From Balneolaceae bacterium (GTDB lineage Bacteria > Bacteroidota > Rhodothermia > Balneolales > Balneolaceae): a stretch of DNA of 10,866 nucleotides. Both the position numbers and the translations under genes were made by a program. The notes under the pieces were generated by a model that ran no database searches, had not been told where the DNA came from, and was given only the letters and a program-made list of their open reading frames with translations. Below are positions 1 through 7,380 of this stretch, piece by piece. The stretch covers positions 1 through 10,866 of the forward strand of contig PWFZ01000450.1 of NCBI GenBank assembly GCA_003555185.1. Direction: 5' to 3'. Numbering within the stretch: position 1 is the stretch's first letter; every line of letters begins with the position of its first letter.

Positions 1-72
1 AGGCCTACGTCTGATTGATGATTTTCACATCCCGCCTGCCCCAAAATGTCGTTAAATACACTCTTAGCTAAT

Positions 73-1401
73 CTATTTATACGCATCTGGGTGTTTAACG
101 ATATTTTTATATCGCAACTGAAGGTCTTCCAGTTCATGCTGTTCTTTCAAATGTTCTTTACCTGTATTTCTAATCATTTCAGCATGCTTACGCAGACTTT
201 CGTAATGCCCTGGTTGTGAAGCTTGATTTATGACCGTTTGGATGACCTCCATTAGCTTTGTCATAACAACAGGAGTAGACAGAGAATTCTGTCGTATTTG
301 GTTAAAGGCAGTATCAACATAGCCTTCGAATGTTGACTGTTTTTGAATCATAAGAAGTTTTCCTTCTTCTGAATAGTGATAAGGAGATGGAAAGTGGCGA
401 TGGGTTAACGTGCTTAGAATTGCCCCTAATCTATCTATACAATTTATTGCAGTAAAAGGGTCATTTATTCCGGGAGAAAGCGCACGAACGGCTACCTCTA
501 CTAGTTGTCTAAATCCATATTCAGCATTTTGAGTTAAATTTTGATGTATTCCCAAAATTAAAGTGTCATTCAGCTTATCATCTAATAATCCATCAACTTT
601 TTGCGGTGGCCATACCTGCATGATATGGCTTCCTTTGGTTATAAAATCTCCCGGTTTGTGTAAGATTTCAACAATAAGATTATCTGTCTCTGCCAGCTTC
701 AGAACTTCATCATACTTTATCATCTGCAGATAATTACTCTCAGCAGCTTTAAGAGTATATGCTTCATCATAAAAAGACTCTGGCAAATCAGGTTCCGCAC
801 TCTTCCAACTCTCAAATTTATTCTCTTCTTCTTCAGAAAATTGACTTTCTACAGCTTCTGATGTCTCATCATATATTTTATTTATAATACTTTCTGCCTG
901 TATGTTTGAAGAGACATGATGTATGAAATAAATTAACACCCCTACACTAAAAAAAACCAGGATAACTCCCACAGTAACAGACATATAGGGAATAAATTCA
1001 TTTTCGCCATTCCCTCTTACGCTTCTCAAAATTAACAGGCTATAAATAAATGTGGCTATAAACGTCCCCAAAGTTACCTGATTACCTGTATCGCGCATAA
1101 AGTTGCGCAACACCCGGGAACCGAATTGACCCGAAGCCAGGGTAAGAGTTACTATTGTTATTGAAAAAACAACACTCGTAACTGTAATCATTGATCCACT
1201 AATGGCAGCTAAAATTGAACGAGCTCCGTCGGCTCCACCACTGTAAATCCACCACGAAACCGGTGATTCCAAAATAATTAATTCACGGTCAACCAACAGA
1301 GTAATTATAGATAATACTATAGCTCCAAGTGTCATTAATGTCGGAACAAACCAAAAACTTGTCCGAATATGTTCCCACATACTTCTTATAGTAACTTTCA
1401 T
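73..1401 (-). CDS. DUF2254 family integral membrane protein
   Basis: A 442-residue protein with four predicted membrane helices in its N-terminal third (about residues 19-38, 66-88, 110-126 and 140-161), followed by a long soluble C-terminal part. The segment around residues 70-125, with SVVFSITIVTLTLASGQFG followed by RVLRNF, and the motif ALSPGINDPFTA at about 307-318 are hallmarks I recognise from the DUF2254 family. The soluble part has an acidic stretch near 182-196 and a charged, probably helical C-terminus. The family has no established biochemical role, so none is assigned. The start is the ATG at 1399-1401. It has no Shine-Dalgarno sequence before it, as with several genes here, but begins just ahead of the first helix, as expected. 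The gene stands alone: the next gene, across 422 bases, is divergent, and only 72 bases remain on its 3' side. The family call is fairly sure; the function is unknown. Confidence 0.85.
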   Translation of the reverse strand: MKVTIRSMWEHIRTSFWFVPTLMTLGAIVLSIITLLVDRELIILESPVSWWIYSGGADGARSILAAISGSMITVTSVVFSITIVTLTLASGQFGSRVLRNFMRDTGNQVTLGTFIATFIYSLLILRSVRGNGENEFIPYMSVTVGVILVFFSVGVLIYFIHHVSSNIQAESIINKIYDETSEAVESQFSEEEENKFESWKSAEPDLPESFYDEAYTLKAAESNYLQMIKYDEVLKLAETDNLIVEILHKPGDFITKGSHIMQVWPPQKVDGLLDDKLNDTLILGIHQNLTQNAEYGFRQLVEVAVRALSPGINDPFTAINCIDRLGAILSTLTHRHFPSPYHYSEEGKLLMIQKQSTFEGYVDTAFNQIRQNSLSTPVVMTKLMEVIQTVINQASQPGHYESLRKHAEMIRNTGKEHLKEQHELEDLQLRYKNIVKHPDAYK

Positions 1402-1823
1402 AGGTAGGTGAATTAAATATGTTACTCTCTGATTTCTAATAAGTTATATGCTAAATACCTGAAAAAGTTCAAAAAAAGGTTGAGAACTATTTCTTTCTAA
1501 AACACTCTTGCTTCTATAAATGCTTATAACCTGAGTTCGATTGATAAAAAACGAGTACAGAGACCTTCAGCCGGATAGCGGAGAAATTTAAAAAGTTGTA
1601 CATTTGTTTCTCGAGATTCTATTAACATGTCCCTTCCCCCCTTTTTAACAAGGAATTTCAGCACCTATTTTAATAATCAAACCTATTCTGCGTTGAAAAA
1701 AGAAATCAGCTACCGTGGCGCAAAATAATGAACAGCTTTAAACAGTTACTTTTTGCATTATCTTTCTTAAATAGATCTGTTTAACATTAGGCCGATCAAC
1801 TTTTCATCAAAAATGTAATTCCC
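1402..1823. other. AT-rich spacer between divergent genes
   Basis: This 422-base stretch separates the DUF2254 gene (minus) from the DinB gene (plus), so it must hold both promoters. I see no convincing ORF, RNA gene or strong hairpin. The only short match to a promoter element is TACATTTG at 1599-1606, which fits the Bacteroidota -7 pattern TAnnTTTG. It has no partner TTTG at the usual upstream distance and lies over 200 bases before the DinB start, so I do not call it. Confidence 0.6.
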
Positions 1824-2385
1824 ATGGATTCTACAACAGCTTCCCTTGATGGTTCAATAAAACTATTCAACTATTATAAAATGCTTACTGAAAAAACGTT
1901 AAAACAGCTTTCTGATGGAGAGCTGCATCATGCCCCCTCCGGTGAGCTAAATTCCGTTGCTGTTCTGATGAAACATATCTCAGGAAATATCACTTCGCGA
2001 TGGACAAATTTTAGAACTGAAGACGGTGAAAAACCGTGGCGAAACAGGGAAAATGAATTATGATGATATAGAATCACGTAAGGAACTCCTCGAATTCTGG
2101 GAAAAAGGATGGGAACTGCTATTTGATTCCCTCAATTCGATTGAAAGTCATGAAATTAACGAGATTATTTATATCCGAAACGAAGGACACACCATACTTG
2201 AAGCTGTTGAAAGACATCTTGCTCATGTGGCTTATCATACCGGTCAAATAGTTATGCTTGCAAAATGGATGCGTGGAAAAAACTGGGAAAGCTTAACGAT
2301 TCCCAAAGGAAAAACGGAAGAGTTCAATCAAGAAAAATTCAGCCACTCTAAAACTCGTGGTTTTTATAAAGACAGGTTGAAATAA
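1824..2385 (+). pseudogene. DinB-like DUF1572 protein, frameshifted
   Basis: Two overlapping reading frames together encode one DinB/DUF1572-type four-helix protein. The first frame (from the ATG at 1824) ends WRNRENEL and stops at 2061-2063. The second continues as YDDIESRKELLEFWEKGW and runs to the stop at 2383-2385. Removing one T of the pair at 2058-2059 joins them as WRNRENEYDDIESR, which matches the usual family pattern at this point, and gives about 186 residues, a normal length. The three expected metal-ligand histidines are all present: His51 in LMKHISGN, and the two of HVAYH in the C-terminal part. No other stop or shift is seen, so the lesion is recent, or a sequencing error. DinB-fold proteins are metal-binding, and some are thiol-dependent transferases; this subfamily's reaction is unknown. 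The 36-base overlap ORF start at 2026 is an artefact of the shift. Confidence 0.8.
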
Positions 2386-2636
2386 TTTCAAAAAGACAGG
2401 TAGTATCACCATAGGAGCAATAAACTAAACAAATACATTTTACCGTCGATTATTCGTAAAAAGGTTTGAGCTATTCGGGTAAGCACTGTGGTCTGAATAA
2501 ATAGCTGATATTATATATGAATGTTGAATGTGATGTGATTTATCTACTTATTTATAATACTAGTCATTGAGAGACTGACTATTTAATAGAGATAAAGGAC
2601 CATTAATTACAATAGCTACCTAATTAAGAGAGCACT
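2386..2636 (+). promoter_or_regulatory. Leader region of cfa with inverted repeat
   Basis: This 251-base gap carries the likely promoter of the CFA synthase gene. TATAAT at 2553-2558 could be a -10 box, but I find no good -35 at 16-18 bases upstream. Immediately downstream lies a perfect inverted repeat, TAGTCA (2561-2566), nine bases, TGACTA (2576-2581). It could be an operator or a short hairpin in the leader. A weaker AT-rich repeat, TTTTAC (2438-2443) with GTAAAA (2456-2461), lies after the DinB gene, but it is not GC-rich and has no T-run, so I do not call it a terminator. A purine-rich AAGAGAG ahead of the ATG at 2637 is the best ribosome-binding candidate. Confidence 0.3.
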
Positions 2637-3794
2637 ATGAACTACGTAGAAACAACATCCAAAAACAAACCGGAAATTGCAGATTCTGATCGTAAATCGA
2701 TTATTAATGATGCATTGGCTGCAGGCGATATTCAGATTAACGGACCGCGCCCATGGGATATTCAAATTCATGATGAGCGCTTCTACAAACGAGTACTTGC
2801 CGAGGATGCTCTCGGTTTGGGAGAATCCTATATGGAGGGCTGGTGGGATGCCGAAGAGCTTGATAGTTTCTTCTTTCACTTGCTGAGAATCGATCTCAAT
2901 AATATAAGGATGTCCTGGCAACGAAAGTTGACTCTGGCAAAGGATAGACTGCTGAATCGTCAAAGCAGGAGACGCGCTTTTGAAGTGGGTAAACGCCATT
3001 ACGACCGGGGGAATGACCTTTTTCAGATAATGCTTGATCCGTTAATGACCTATACCTGTGGATACTGGAAAACTGCCAATACGCTTAAAGAAGCGCAGGA
3101 GGCAAAGCTAGATCTGGTCTGCCGAAAAATTGATCTGCAACCGGGGCAAAAAGTACTGGATATCGGTTGTGGATGGGGCAGTTTCATGAAATACGCAGCA
3201 GAACACTATGGTGCCCATGCGGTGGGCGTGACCGTCTCCAAAGAGCAAGCCGCACTCGGACAGGAACTCTGCGCTGATCTTCCGGTAGAAGTCCGGCTAC
3301 AGGATTACAGGGATGTTAACGAGAAATTTGATCACGTGGTTTCCCTGGGTATGTTCGAACACGTCGGTCCAAAAAACTATCGGACGTTTTTTGAAGTGGC
3401 AGACCGGTGCCTGAAACAAGATGGATTACTACTTCTGCACACCATCGGTAATATTTTCTCAGACCGCTCAACCGATCCGTTTACCGAAAAATACATTTTC
3501 CCAAACAGTGTGATACCTTCTATTCGCCAGATTGGGGAAGCGACGGAGCGGCTTTTTATCATGGAAGACTGGCACAATTTCGGCGCTGACTATGACCCCA
3601 CTTTAATGGCGTGGAATAAAAATTTTGAAGCGGGATTTGATTCATTACCGCCACGCTACGATCAAACCTTTCACCGAATGTGGCGCTACTTCCTGCTTTC
3701 CGGTGCGGGATCCTTCAGGGCAAGAAAAATGCAGTTGTGGCAAATTGTAATGTCGAAACAAGGCATCATCGGAGGATATGATTCTATTCGTTAA
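2637..3794 (+). CDS. cfa: Cyclopropane-fatty-acyl-phospholipid synthase
   Basis: This enzyme transfers a methylene group from S-adenosylmethionine to the cis double bond of unsaturated acyl chains in membrane phospholipids, forming cyclopropane rings. It works at the cytoplasmic face of the membrane. The 385-residue product matches E. coli Cfa (382 residues) along its whole length. The N-terminal lipid-binding domain includes LGLGESYMEGWWDAEELD (about 59-76). The SAM-binding motif VLDIGCGWG is at 173-181. All key catalytic and bicarbonate-site residues of the E. coli enzyme appear at a constant offset of two: Cys141, Glu241 (in MFEHVGPKNY), His268 (LLHTIG) and Tyr319 (NFGADYD). The start gives a normal N-terminus and has AAGAGAG a few bases upstream. 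It is transcribed alone and converges on the CREST-like gene, 18 bases away. Such enzymes are often made in stationary phase or under acid or salt stress, but nothing here shows the control directly. Confidence 0.97.
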   Translation: MNYVETTSKNKPEIADSDRKSIINDALAAGDIQINGPRPWDIQIHDERFYKRVLAEDALGLGESYMEGWWDAEELDSFFFHLLRIDLNNIRMSWQRKLTLAKDRLLNRQSRRRAFEVGKRHYDRGNDLFQIMLDPLMTYTCGYWKTANTLKEAQEAKLDLVCRKIDLQPGQKVLDIGCGWGSFMKYAAEHYGAHAVGVTVSKEQAALGQELCADLPVEVRLQDYRDVNEKFDHVVSLGMFEHVGPKNYRTFFEVADRCLKQDGLLLLHTIGNIFSDRSTDPFTEKYIFPNSVIPSIRQIGEATERLFIMEDWHNFGADYDPTLMAWNKNFEAGFDSLPPRYDQTFHRMWRYFLLSGAGSFRARKMQLWQIVMSKQGIIGGYDSIR

Positions 3795-3812
3795 AGATGA
3801 CATACATTTTTA

Positions 3813-4601
3813 TCAGACATAATTATGCCGTATGCCCCGGGTACCTGCAAATTCAAAAATCTGATGCAATCCATCCCCCGCAGAACTTGCCATAGAAATA
3901 GAATTGCCATTTTGTTGAAGTTTTTCAGACAGTTGGATAATCTCTTGTTTTTCAATTTTTGCAACAGCCTGATTCCCAAAAACAGGATTTAGTTCAACAT
4001 CAATAAAGCGCTCGAATTCCCGGCGGGCTGATTCACTTAGTGTTCGCAAGTGGTTTGTTTTAAAGGCCTGAGTAAGTTCCTCAAACGTAATGGGTTTGTA
4101 CGTGATCACCTTATAAATACCGATTGCTGCGCAGATGTGTGAAATGCCATGCAGCAGATCTATTCTCCAAAAAGCGATATCCCATTGATGCAGATATGGA
4201 ATATTCGTTGTGATCCATAACGTAAAACAGCCGACAATAATGAAAATTCTACCGGGTGGATAATGCTTGATTAATACAAACAGTAATCCGGCTGCTATAA
4301 CCGCAATTATTAAATGGGAAGGTAGAATAAAGTGCAGGCCTAAAACACCTATACCCGCAATTAATGCCGTTTGTGTATACTTTGACCCCATTGTATAATC
4401 GATTAAGCCAATTAGCATAAAGTACATCATCGACAAATCGAAGGTGTGCCAAAAAGGAGAATGAACCCAGTGCCATCCTGCTGACCCAACTCCCAAAAAT
4501 ATGGTAATGAGCCCCATATATTGCGAGCGTTTAAAAATAAGTATTCCAAAAAGGATGAAAACCAAATTCGATAAAGAGCTAATTGGTTCGAGCATGAGCA
4601 T
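3813..4601 (-). CDS. CREST-superfamily (ceramidase-like) membrane protein
   Basis: A 262-residue protein with about seven membrane helices in residues 7-165 and a hydrophilic tail of roughly 95 residues. The pattern fits the CREST superfamily of metal-dependent membrane hydrolases (alkaline ceramidase, PAQR, Per1). EPISSLSNLVFILFG (5-19) resembles the ceramidase N-terminus. GVGSAGWHWVHS supplies Ser40-x3-His44. Asp55 follows in the next helix. HGISH gives His151 and His155 near the last helix. These are the expected zinc ligands and catalytic residues. The substrate is unknown; amide- or ester-linked lipids are plausible by analogy only. The tail (about 168-262) is rich in charged residues and glutamine, probably helical around 172-230, and I do not recognise it. 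ATG codons at residues 1 and 3 are both possible starts. The gene stands alone, 280 bases after the GH13 gene, and converges with cfa. Confidence 0.7.
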   Translation of the reverse strand: MLMLEPISSLSNLVFILFGILIFKRSQYMGLITIFLGVGSAGWHWVHSPFWHTFDLSMMYFMLIGLIDYTMGSKYTQTALIAGIGVLGLHFILPSHLIIAVIAAGLLFVLIKHYPPGRIFIIVGCFTLWITTNIPYLHQWDIAFWRIDLLHGISHICAAIGIYKVITYKPITFEELTQAFKTNHLRTLSESARREFERFIDVELNPVFGNQAVAKIEKQEIIQLSEKLQQNGNSISMASSAGDGLHQIFEFAGTRGIRHNYV

Positions 4602-4615
4602 AAATTTTAAGTGTA

Positions 4616-4630
4616 CAACAAGGTTTGTTG
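4616..4630 (-). promoter_or_regulatory. Short hairpin before the CREST-like gene
   Basis: CAACAA (4616-4621), three bases, TTGTTG (4625-4630) forms a perfect six-pair stem with a three-base loop. It lies 14 bases upstream of the CREST-like start, so it would fall in the mRNA leader close to the ribosome landing site. It is short and AT-rich and may be chance. Confidence 0.2.
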
Positions 4631-4731
4631 CATATAGTAATTCTGTACTATTACTGTTTAAATTTCTGTGTTTTTCTCGTTGATCGGCATGGGCGAAATA
4701 CTGCCCTTTAAGAAATGTATAACTTGTAACT

Positions 4732-4756
4732 CCTGATATTCAGACGTGAATTCAGG
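4732..4756. other. Imperfect hairpin in the GH13-CREST spacer
   Basis: CCTGATATTCA (4732-4742), loop GACG, TGAATTCAGG (4747-4756) pair through ten base pairs with one bulged base. No T-run follows on either strand, so it is not a standard intrinsic terminator. It lies between the end of the GH13 gene and the start of the CREST-like gene, both read from the minus strand. It might still slow or end GH13 transcription, or be an operator or leader structure for the CREST gene. Confidence 0.3.
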
Positions 4757-4881
4757 CCTCACTTGATTGGGAAGGCGTAGTGGTTTATTTACGATATAGA
4801 AGTAATATTATTGCCTGAAATTTGCATATTTCTTTTTCAAGTTTATAAAAGTAACAGATCACTATCCGGGTCAAAATCTTT

Positions 4882-6522
4882 TTAGAGCTGATAAATCCTC
4901 GCTTCCCAAGGCAGTAAATGATTTTGATGTAGTTCTGATTCCAATTGATTGGTCAAAATCAGCTCAACCCCTTCCAAATTTATATCCGAGATATCGCAGA
5001 GCTCATCAGAAAAGTTCAGCAAAATATGAAGCAGGTCATCTTCGTCTTCGCGGATATATGAAAAAAGCTGCGAATGATCACCGTCCGTCTGTTCATACTC
5101 TCCGTAAACCAAAACCGGATTATTTTTCCGAATGGTGATCAGCCTATTATAAAACCAAAAGATTGAATTCTGATCATTCACTGAATCCTTCGCATTGATA
5201 GTCATGTAGTTCGGGTTCACTTTCATCCAGGGTGACCCTTCGGTAAATCCTGCGTGTTTGTTTCGGTTCCATTGCATGGGTGTCCGGGCATTGTCACGGC
5301 TGTATTTTTGCACATACTTTAAAAGTTCATCAGGATCTTTTCCCGCTTTTACCCATGCCTCTTTTGCGTGTCTGGTTTCAACGTCTCGATAATCCTCAAA
5401 AAAGGGATAGGCAACATTTGTCATACCAAGTTCTGATCCTTGAAAAATACATGGTGTCCCCCTCATTGTCAGAAGCATCATTGCTAGAAGCTTAGCTGAT
5501 TCCCTTCTGTAGATTTTATCATTCCCAAACCTGGATACCATTCGCGGGTAATCATGATTATCCAGATAGACAGAATTCCAGCCCTTTTTTGATACCGCCT
5601 CATCCCACTCCCTGAATATTTTTTTGAACTGAATAAAACTTCTGTGAATCGGGTCAAACCGTCCGCCCGGGCCGGAATCCATGATCATATGATCAAACTG
5701 GAATATCATATTCAGTTCTCCACGATCGTCTCCCACATATAAAAGAGCTTTCTCTTTAGGAACACCTACGGCCTCTCCAACCGTTGTAATATCGTAACCA
5801 CTCATAACTTCTTCGTTCATCTCTCTCAGAAATTCATGAACCCGCGGACCGTTGGCATACACCTGTTCTATAACATCCGCAAAATTATCAAGATTTGTAT
5901 CGGGAAAATCTGTACGCTTAGAAATGAGAGAAATAACATCCATTCGAAAACCATCTACTCCCTTATTGAGCCAGAATCGCATCATACTGTAAATTTTCTC
6001 CCGTACAGTGGGGTTCTCCCAATTCAGGTCGGGCTGTTTTTTTGTAAACAAATGCAGATACCATTCTCCCGTTTTTTCATCATATTCCCAGGCATCTCCG
6101 CCAAAAAAGGACTGCCAGTTATTAGGCTTTTCCGGCTTCCAAAAGTAGAAATCACGATAGGGATTCTCTTTTGACTCTCTCGACTTTTGAAACCATTCAT
6201 GCTCATCCGAAGTATGATTGACTACAAGGTCCATGATTAATTTCATACCGCGATCATGAACACCTACCAGAAGTTCATTAAAATCTTCCATGGTACCGGC
6301 TTCTTTAATGATTGCCCGATAATCGCGGATATCATACCCATAATCATCATTTGGCGAATCATATACGGGACAAAGCCACAATACATCCACTCCAAGCTTT
6401 TTCAGATAATCTAGTTTTTCAATGACTCCCCGTAGATCTCCGATTCCGTCACCATTGCTATCCTTAAAACTTCTGGGATAGATTTCATAAATAACGGCTT
6501 CTTTCCACCAGTTTTTTTTCAT
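4882..6522 (-). CDS. GH13 alpha-glucosidase, oligo-1,6-glucosidase type
   Basis: A 546-residue glycoside hydrolase family 13 enzyme, close in length and motifs to bacterial oligo-1,6-glucosidases. It should release glucose from the non-reducing end of short alpha-glucans in the cytoplasm; no signal peptide is present. The start MKKNWWKEAVIYEIYPRSF is typical. The calcium loop DSNGDGIGD is at 21-29. Region I DLVVNH ends at His103. GFRMDVI gives the nucleophile Asp195, TTVGE the acid/base Glu250, and NHD the stabiliser Asp324. TPMQW lies near 414-418 and a C-terminal beta domain ends the protein. Val196 after the nucleophile is the residue associated with alpha-1,6 preference; alpha-1,4 enzymes usually have Ala or Thr. 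Trehalose-6-phosphate hydrolase or dextran glucosidase remain possible. No Shine-Dalgarno sequence precedes the ATG. No transporter or sugar regulator lies nearby, so the substrate cannot be read from context. Confidence 0.92.
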   Translation of the reverse strand: MKKNWWKEAVIYEIYPRSFKDSNGDGIGDLRGVIEKLDYLKKLGVDVLWLCPVYDSPNDDYGYDIRDYRAIIKEAGTMEDFNELLVGVHDRGMKLIMDLVVNHTSDEHEWFQKSRESKENPYRDFYFWKPEKPNNWQSFFGGDAWEYDEKTGEWYLHLFTKKQPDLNWENPTVREKIYSMMRFWLNKGVDGFRMDVISLISKRTDFPDTNLDNFADVIEQVYANGPRVHEFLREMNEEVMSGYDITTVGEAVGVPKEKALLYVGDDRGELNMIFQFDHMIMDSGPGGRFDPIHRSFIQFKKIFREWDEAVSKKGWNSVYLDNHDYPRMVSRFGNDKIYRRESAKLLAMMLLTMRGTPCIFQGSELGMTNVAYPFFEDYRDVETRHAKEAWVKAGKDPDELLKYVQKYSRDNARTPMQWNRNKHAGFTEGSPWMKVNPNYMTINAKDSVNDQNSIFWFYNRLITIRKNNPVLVYGEYEQTDGDHSQLFSYIREDEDDLLHILLNFSDELCDISDINLEGVELILTNQLESELHQNHLLPWEARIYQL

Positions 6523-6595
6523 TTTATTAGGACTTTCATCTCTTGATATAATTGTTCAACTAAAACGATATGATCATCTAAAAATTAAGGGAAAT

Positions 6596-6624
6596 AAAAA
6601 AAGCCGAAGAGTACTCCTCCGGCT
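6596..6624 (-). terminator. Intrinsic terminator of the DUF4440 gene
   Basis: Read on the minus strand, AGCCGGAGG pairs with the TTCTTCGGCT side to give a stem of about nine pairs (two of them G-T), at 6602-6624. A run of seven T follows at 6602-6596. It lies about 65 bases after the DUF4440 stop and before the GH13 start, so it should separate the two transcripts. Confidence 0.88.
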
Positions 6625-6634
6625 CAATTAGACA

Positions 6635-6662
6635 TCCTAAAAACTGTCAACCTATTTTAGGA
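6635..6662 (-). repeat. Inverted repeat in the DUF4440 3' untranslated region
   Basis: TCCTAAAA (6635-6642) and TTTTAGGA (6655-6662) form a perfect eight-pair stem with a 12-base loop. It sits between the DUF4440 stop codon and the terminator, so the mRNA would end in two consecutive hairpins. No T-run follows it on the minus strand. It may protect the 3' end or be a second weak stop signal. Confidence 0.4.
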
Positions 6663-6688
6663 CGACATCTTGGCTTAAGAAAGGAGTG

Positions 6689-7240
6689 TTAGTGAACCTT
6701 GTCACCATCTACTTCTTCCTCCTCTGATCCGTTCTCATCATCTTCTTCATATTCAACATCTGATTCCTCTTCATCTTCATAATCGTCCATTGCTTCCGCC
6801 CTTGCGCCTACAGGTTCAGCCCTGGTTTCGGTATGCATTATCGCTTTCCAGTCACCATCATTCTTCACCCATGTTGATGAAGAATAAAATGTACCGGAAA
6901 AGGGATCTCCCATGTACTCCCCATCAGAAGCCACTTCGTACATAATGATGGCAACATTTTCCGCCGGTGACATCACCCGAATGTTCGATAGTTCAAACGA
7001 ATTCATCGTGAGATTATTAATATTCTCAATCTCTTCATCCTTGTTAACCATTCCCGCACTGTAAATGGAAACGAACTCATCGGACAAATTTCGTTCAAAT
7101 GTTTCCATGTCACCTGACTGAATTGCTTCATACATGGCCTTTTCTTTCTTGGTAATTTCCTCTTCTAATTGCGCTGATTGGGCGAACCCTACAGACGTAA
7201 TCATACAAAGGATAATTACCGGTAATATGTATTTTTTCAT
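6689..7240 (-). CDS. Secreted DUF4440/NTF2-like protein with acidic tail
   Basis: A 183-residue exported protein. Residues 1-20 form a signal peptide (two Lys, a hydrophobic core, cleavage likely after GFA). Residues 22-140 look like an NTF2-like/DUF4440 domain: an N-terminal helix with the pattern AMYEAIQSGDMETFERNLSD, then strands ending in STWVKNDGDWKAIMHTET. Such domains form cone-shaped ligand pockets, but in secreted DUF4440 proteins the ligand is generally unknown. Residues 149-183 are an acidic tail with 21 Asp or Glu among 35 residues and almost no basic residues, probably disordered. The upstream bases AGAAGAGAGAG give the clearest ribosome-binding site in the window. A minus-strand TATAAT lies at 7258-7263 in an AT-rich leader, but no -35 box is evident. 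The gene has its own terminator. The fold is moderately sure; the role is unknown. Confidence 0.75.
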   Translation of the reverse strand: MKKYILPVIILCMITSVGFAQSAQLEEEITKKEKAMYEAIQSGDMETFERNLSDEFVSIYSAGMVNKDEEIENINNLTMNSFELSNIRVMSPAENVAIIMYEVASDGEYMGDPFSGTFYSSSTWVKNDGDWKAIMHTETRAEPVGARAEAMDDYEDEEESDVEYEEDDENGSEEEEVDGDKVH

Positions 7241-7380
7241 AACTCTCTCTTCTTTTAATTATATGTTTTTTTTAGCCTTATATACCACCCTATCACCTAA
7301 ACTACATAGTAGTATATATACTTACTCAAACATTTACAATTGCATAAATTACTTTACAAATTAAATCTATTTATGAATTA

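Noticed and set aside
1599..1606. TACATTTG as a Bacteroidota -7 promoter element for the DinB gene
   Set aside because: No TTTG at the -33 position and more than 200 bases to the start codon; a match of this size is expected by chance.
2026..2058. ATG at 2026 as the start of an independent small gene overlapping the first DinB fragment
   Set aside because: Its first residues are unlike the family, while joining the two frames restores a standard protein; it is a result of the frameshift.
2055..2064. Programmed +1 frameshift like that of RF2
   Set aside because: No slippery CTT-TGA, no upstream Shine-Dalgarno-like stimulator, and no reason for such control in this family.
2616..2999. Minus-strand ORF of 127 codons over the 5' end of cfa
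   Set aside because: It lies opposite a gene with full-length family similarity, and its translation shows no recognisable domain.
5836..6174. Plus-strand ORF of 112 codons inside the GH13 gene
   Set aside because: Antisense shadow of a conserved catalytic-domain region; the translation has no family features.
7193..7240. DUF4440 protein as a lipoprotein
   Set aside because: The Cys at residue 12 is preceded by Ile-Ile-Leu and sits inside the hydrophobic core, which does not fit a lipobox; ordinary cleavage after Ala20 is better.
7311..7322. Palindrome AGTATATATACT as an operator
   Set aside because: It is a simple alternating AT sequence in an AT-rich spacer, easily explained by composition.
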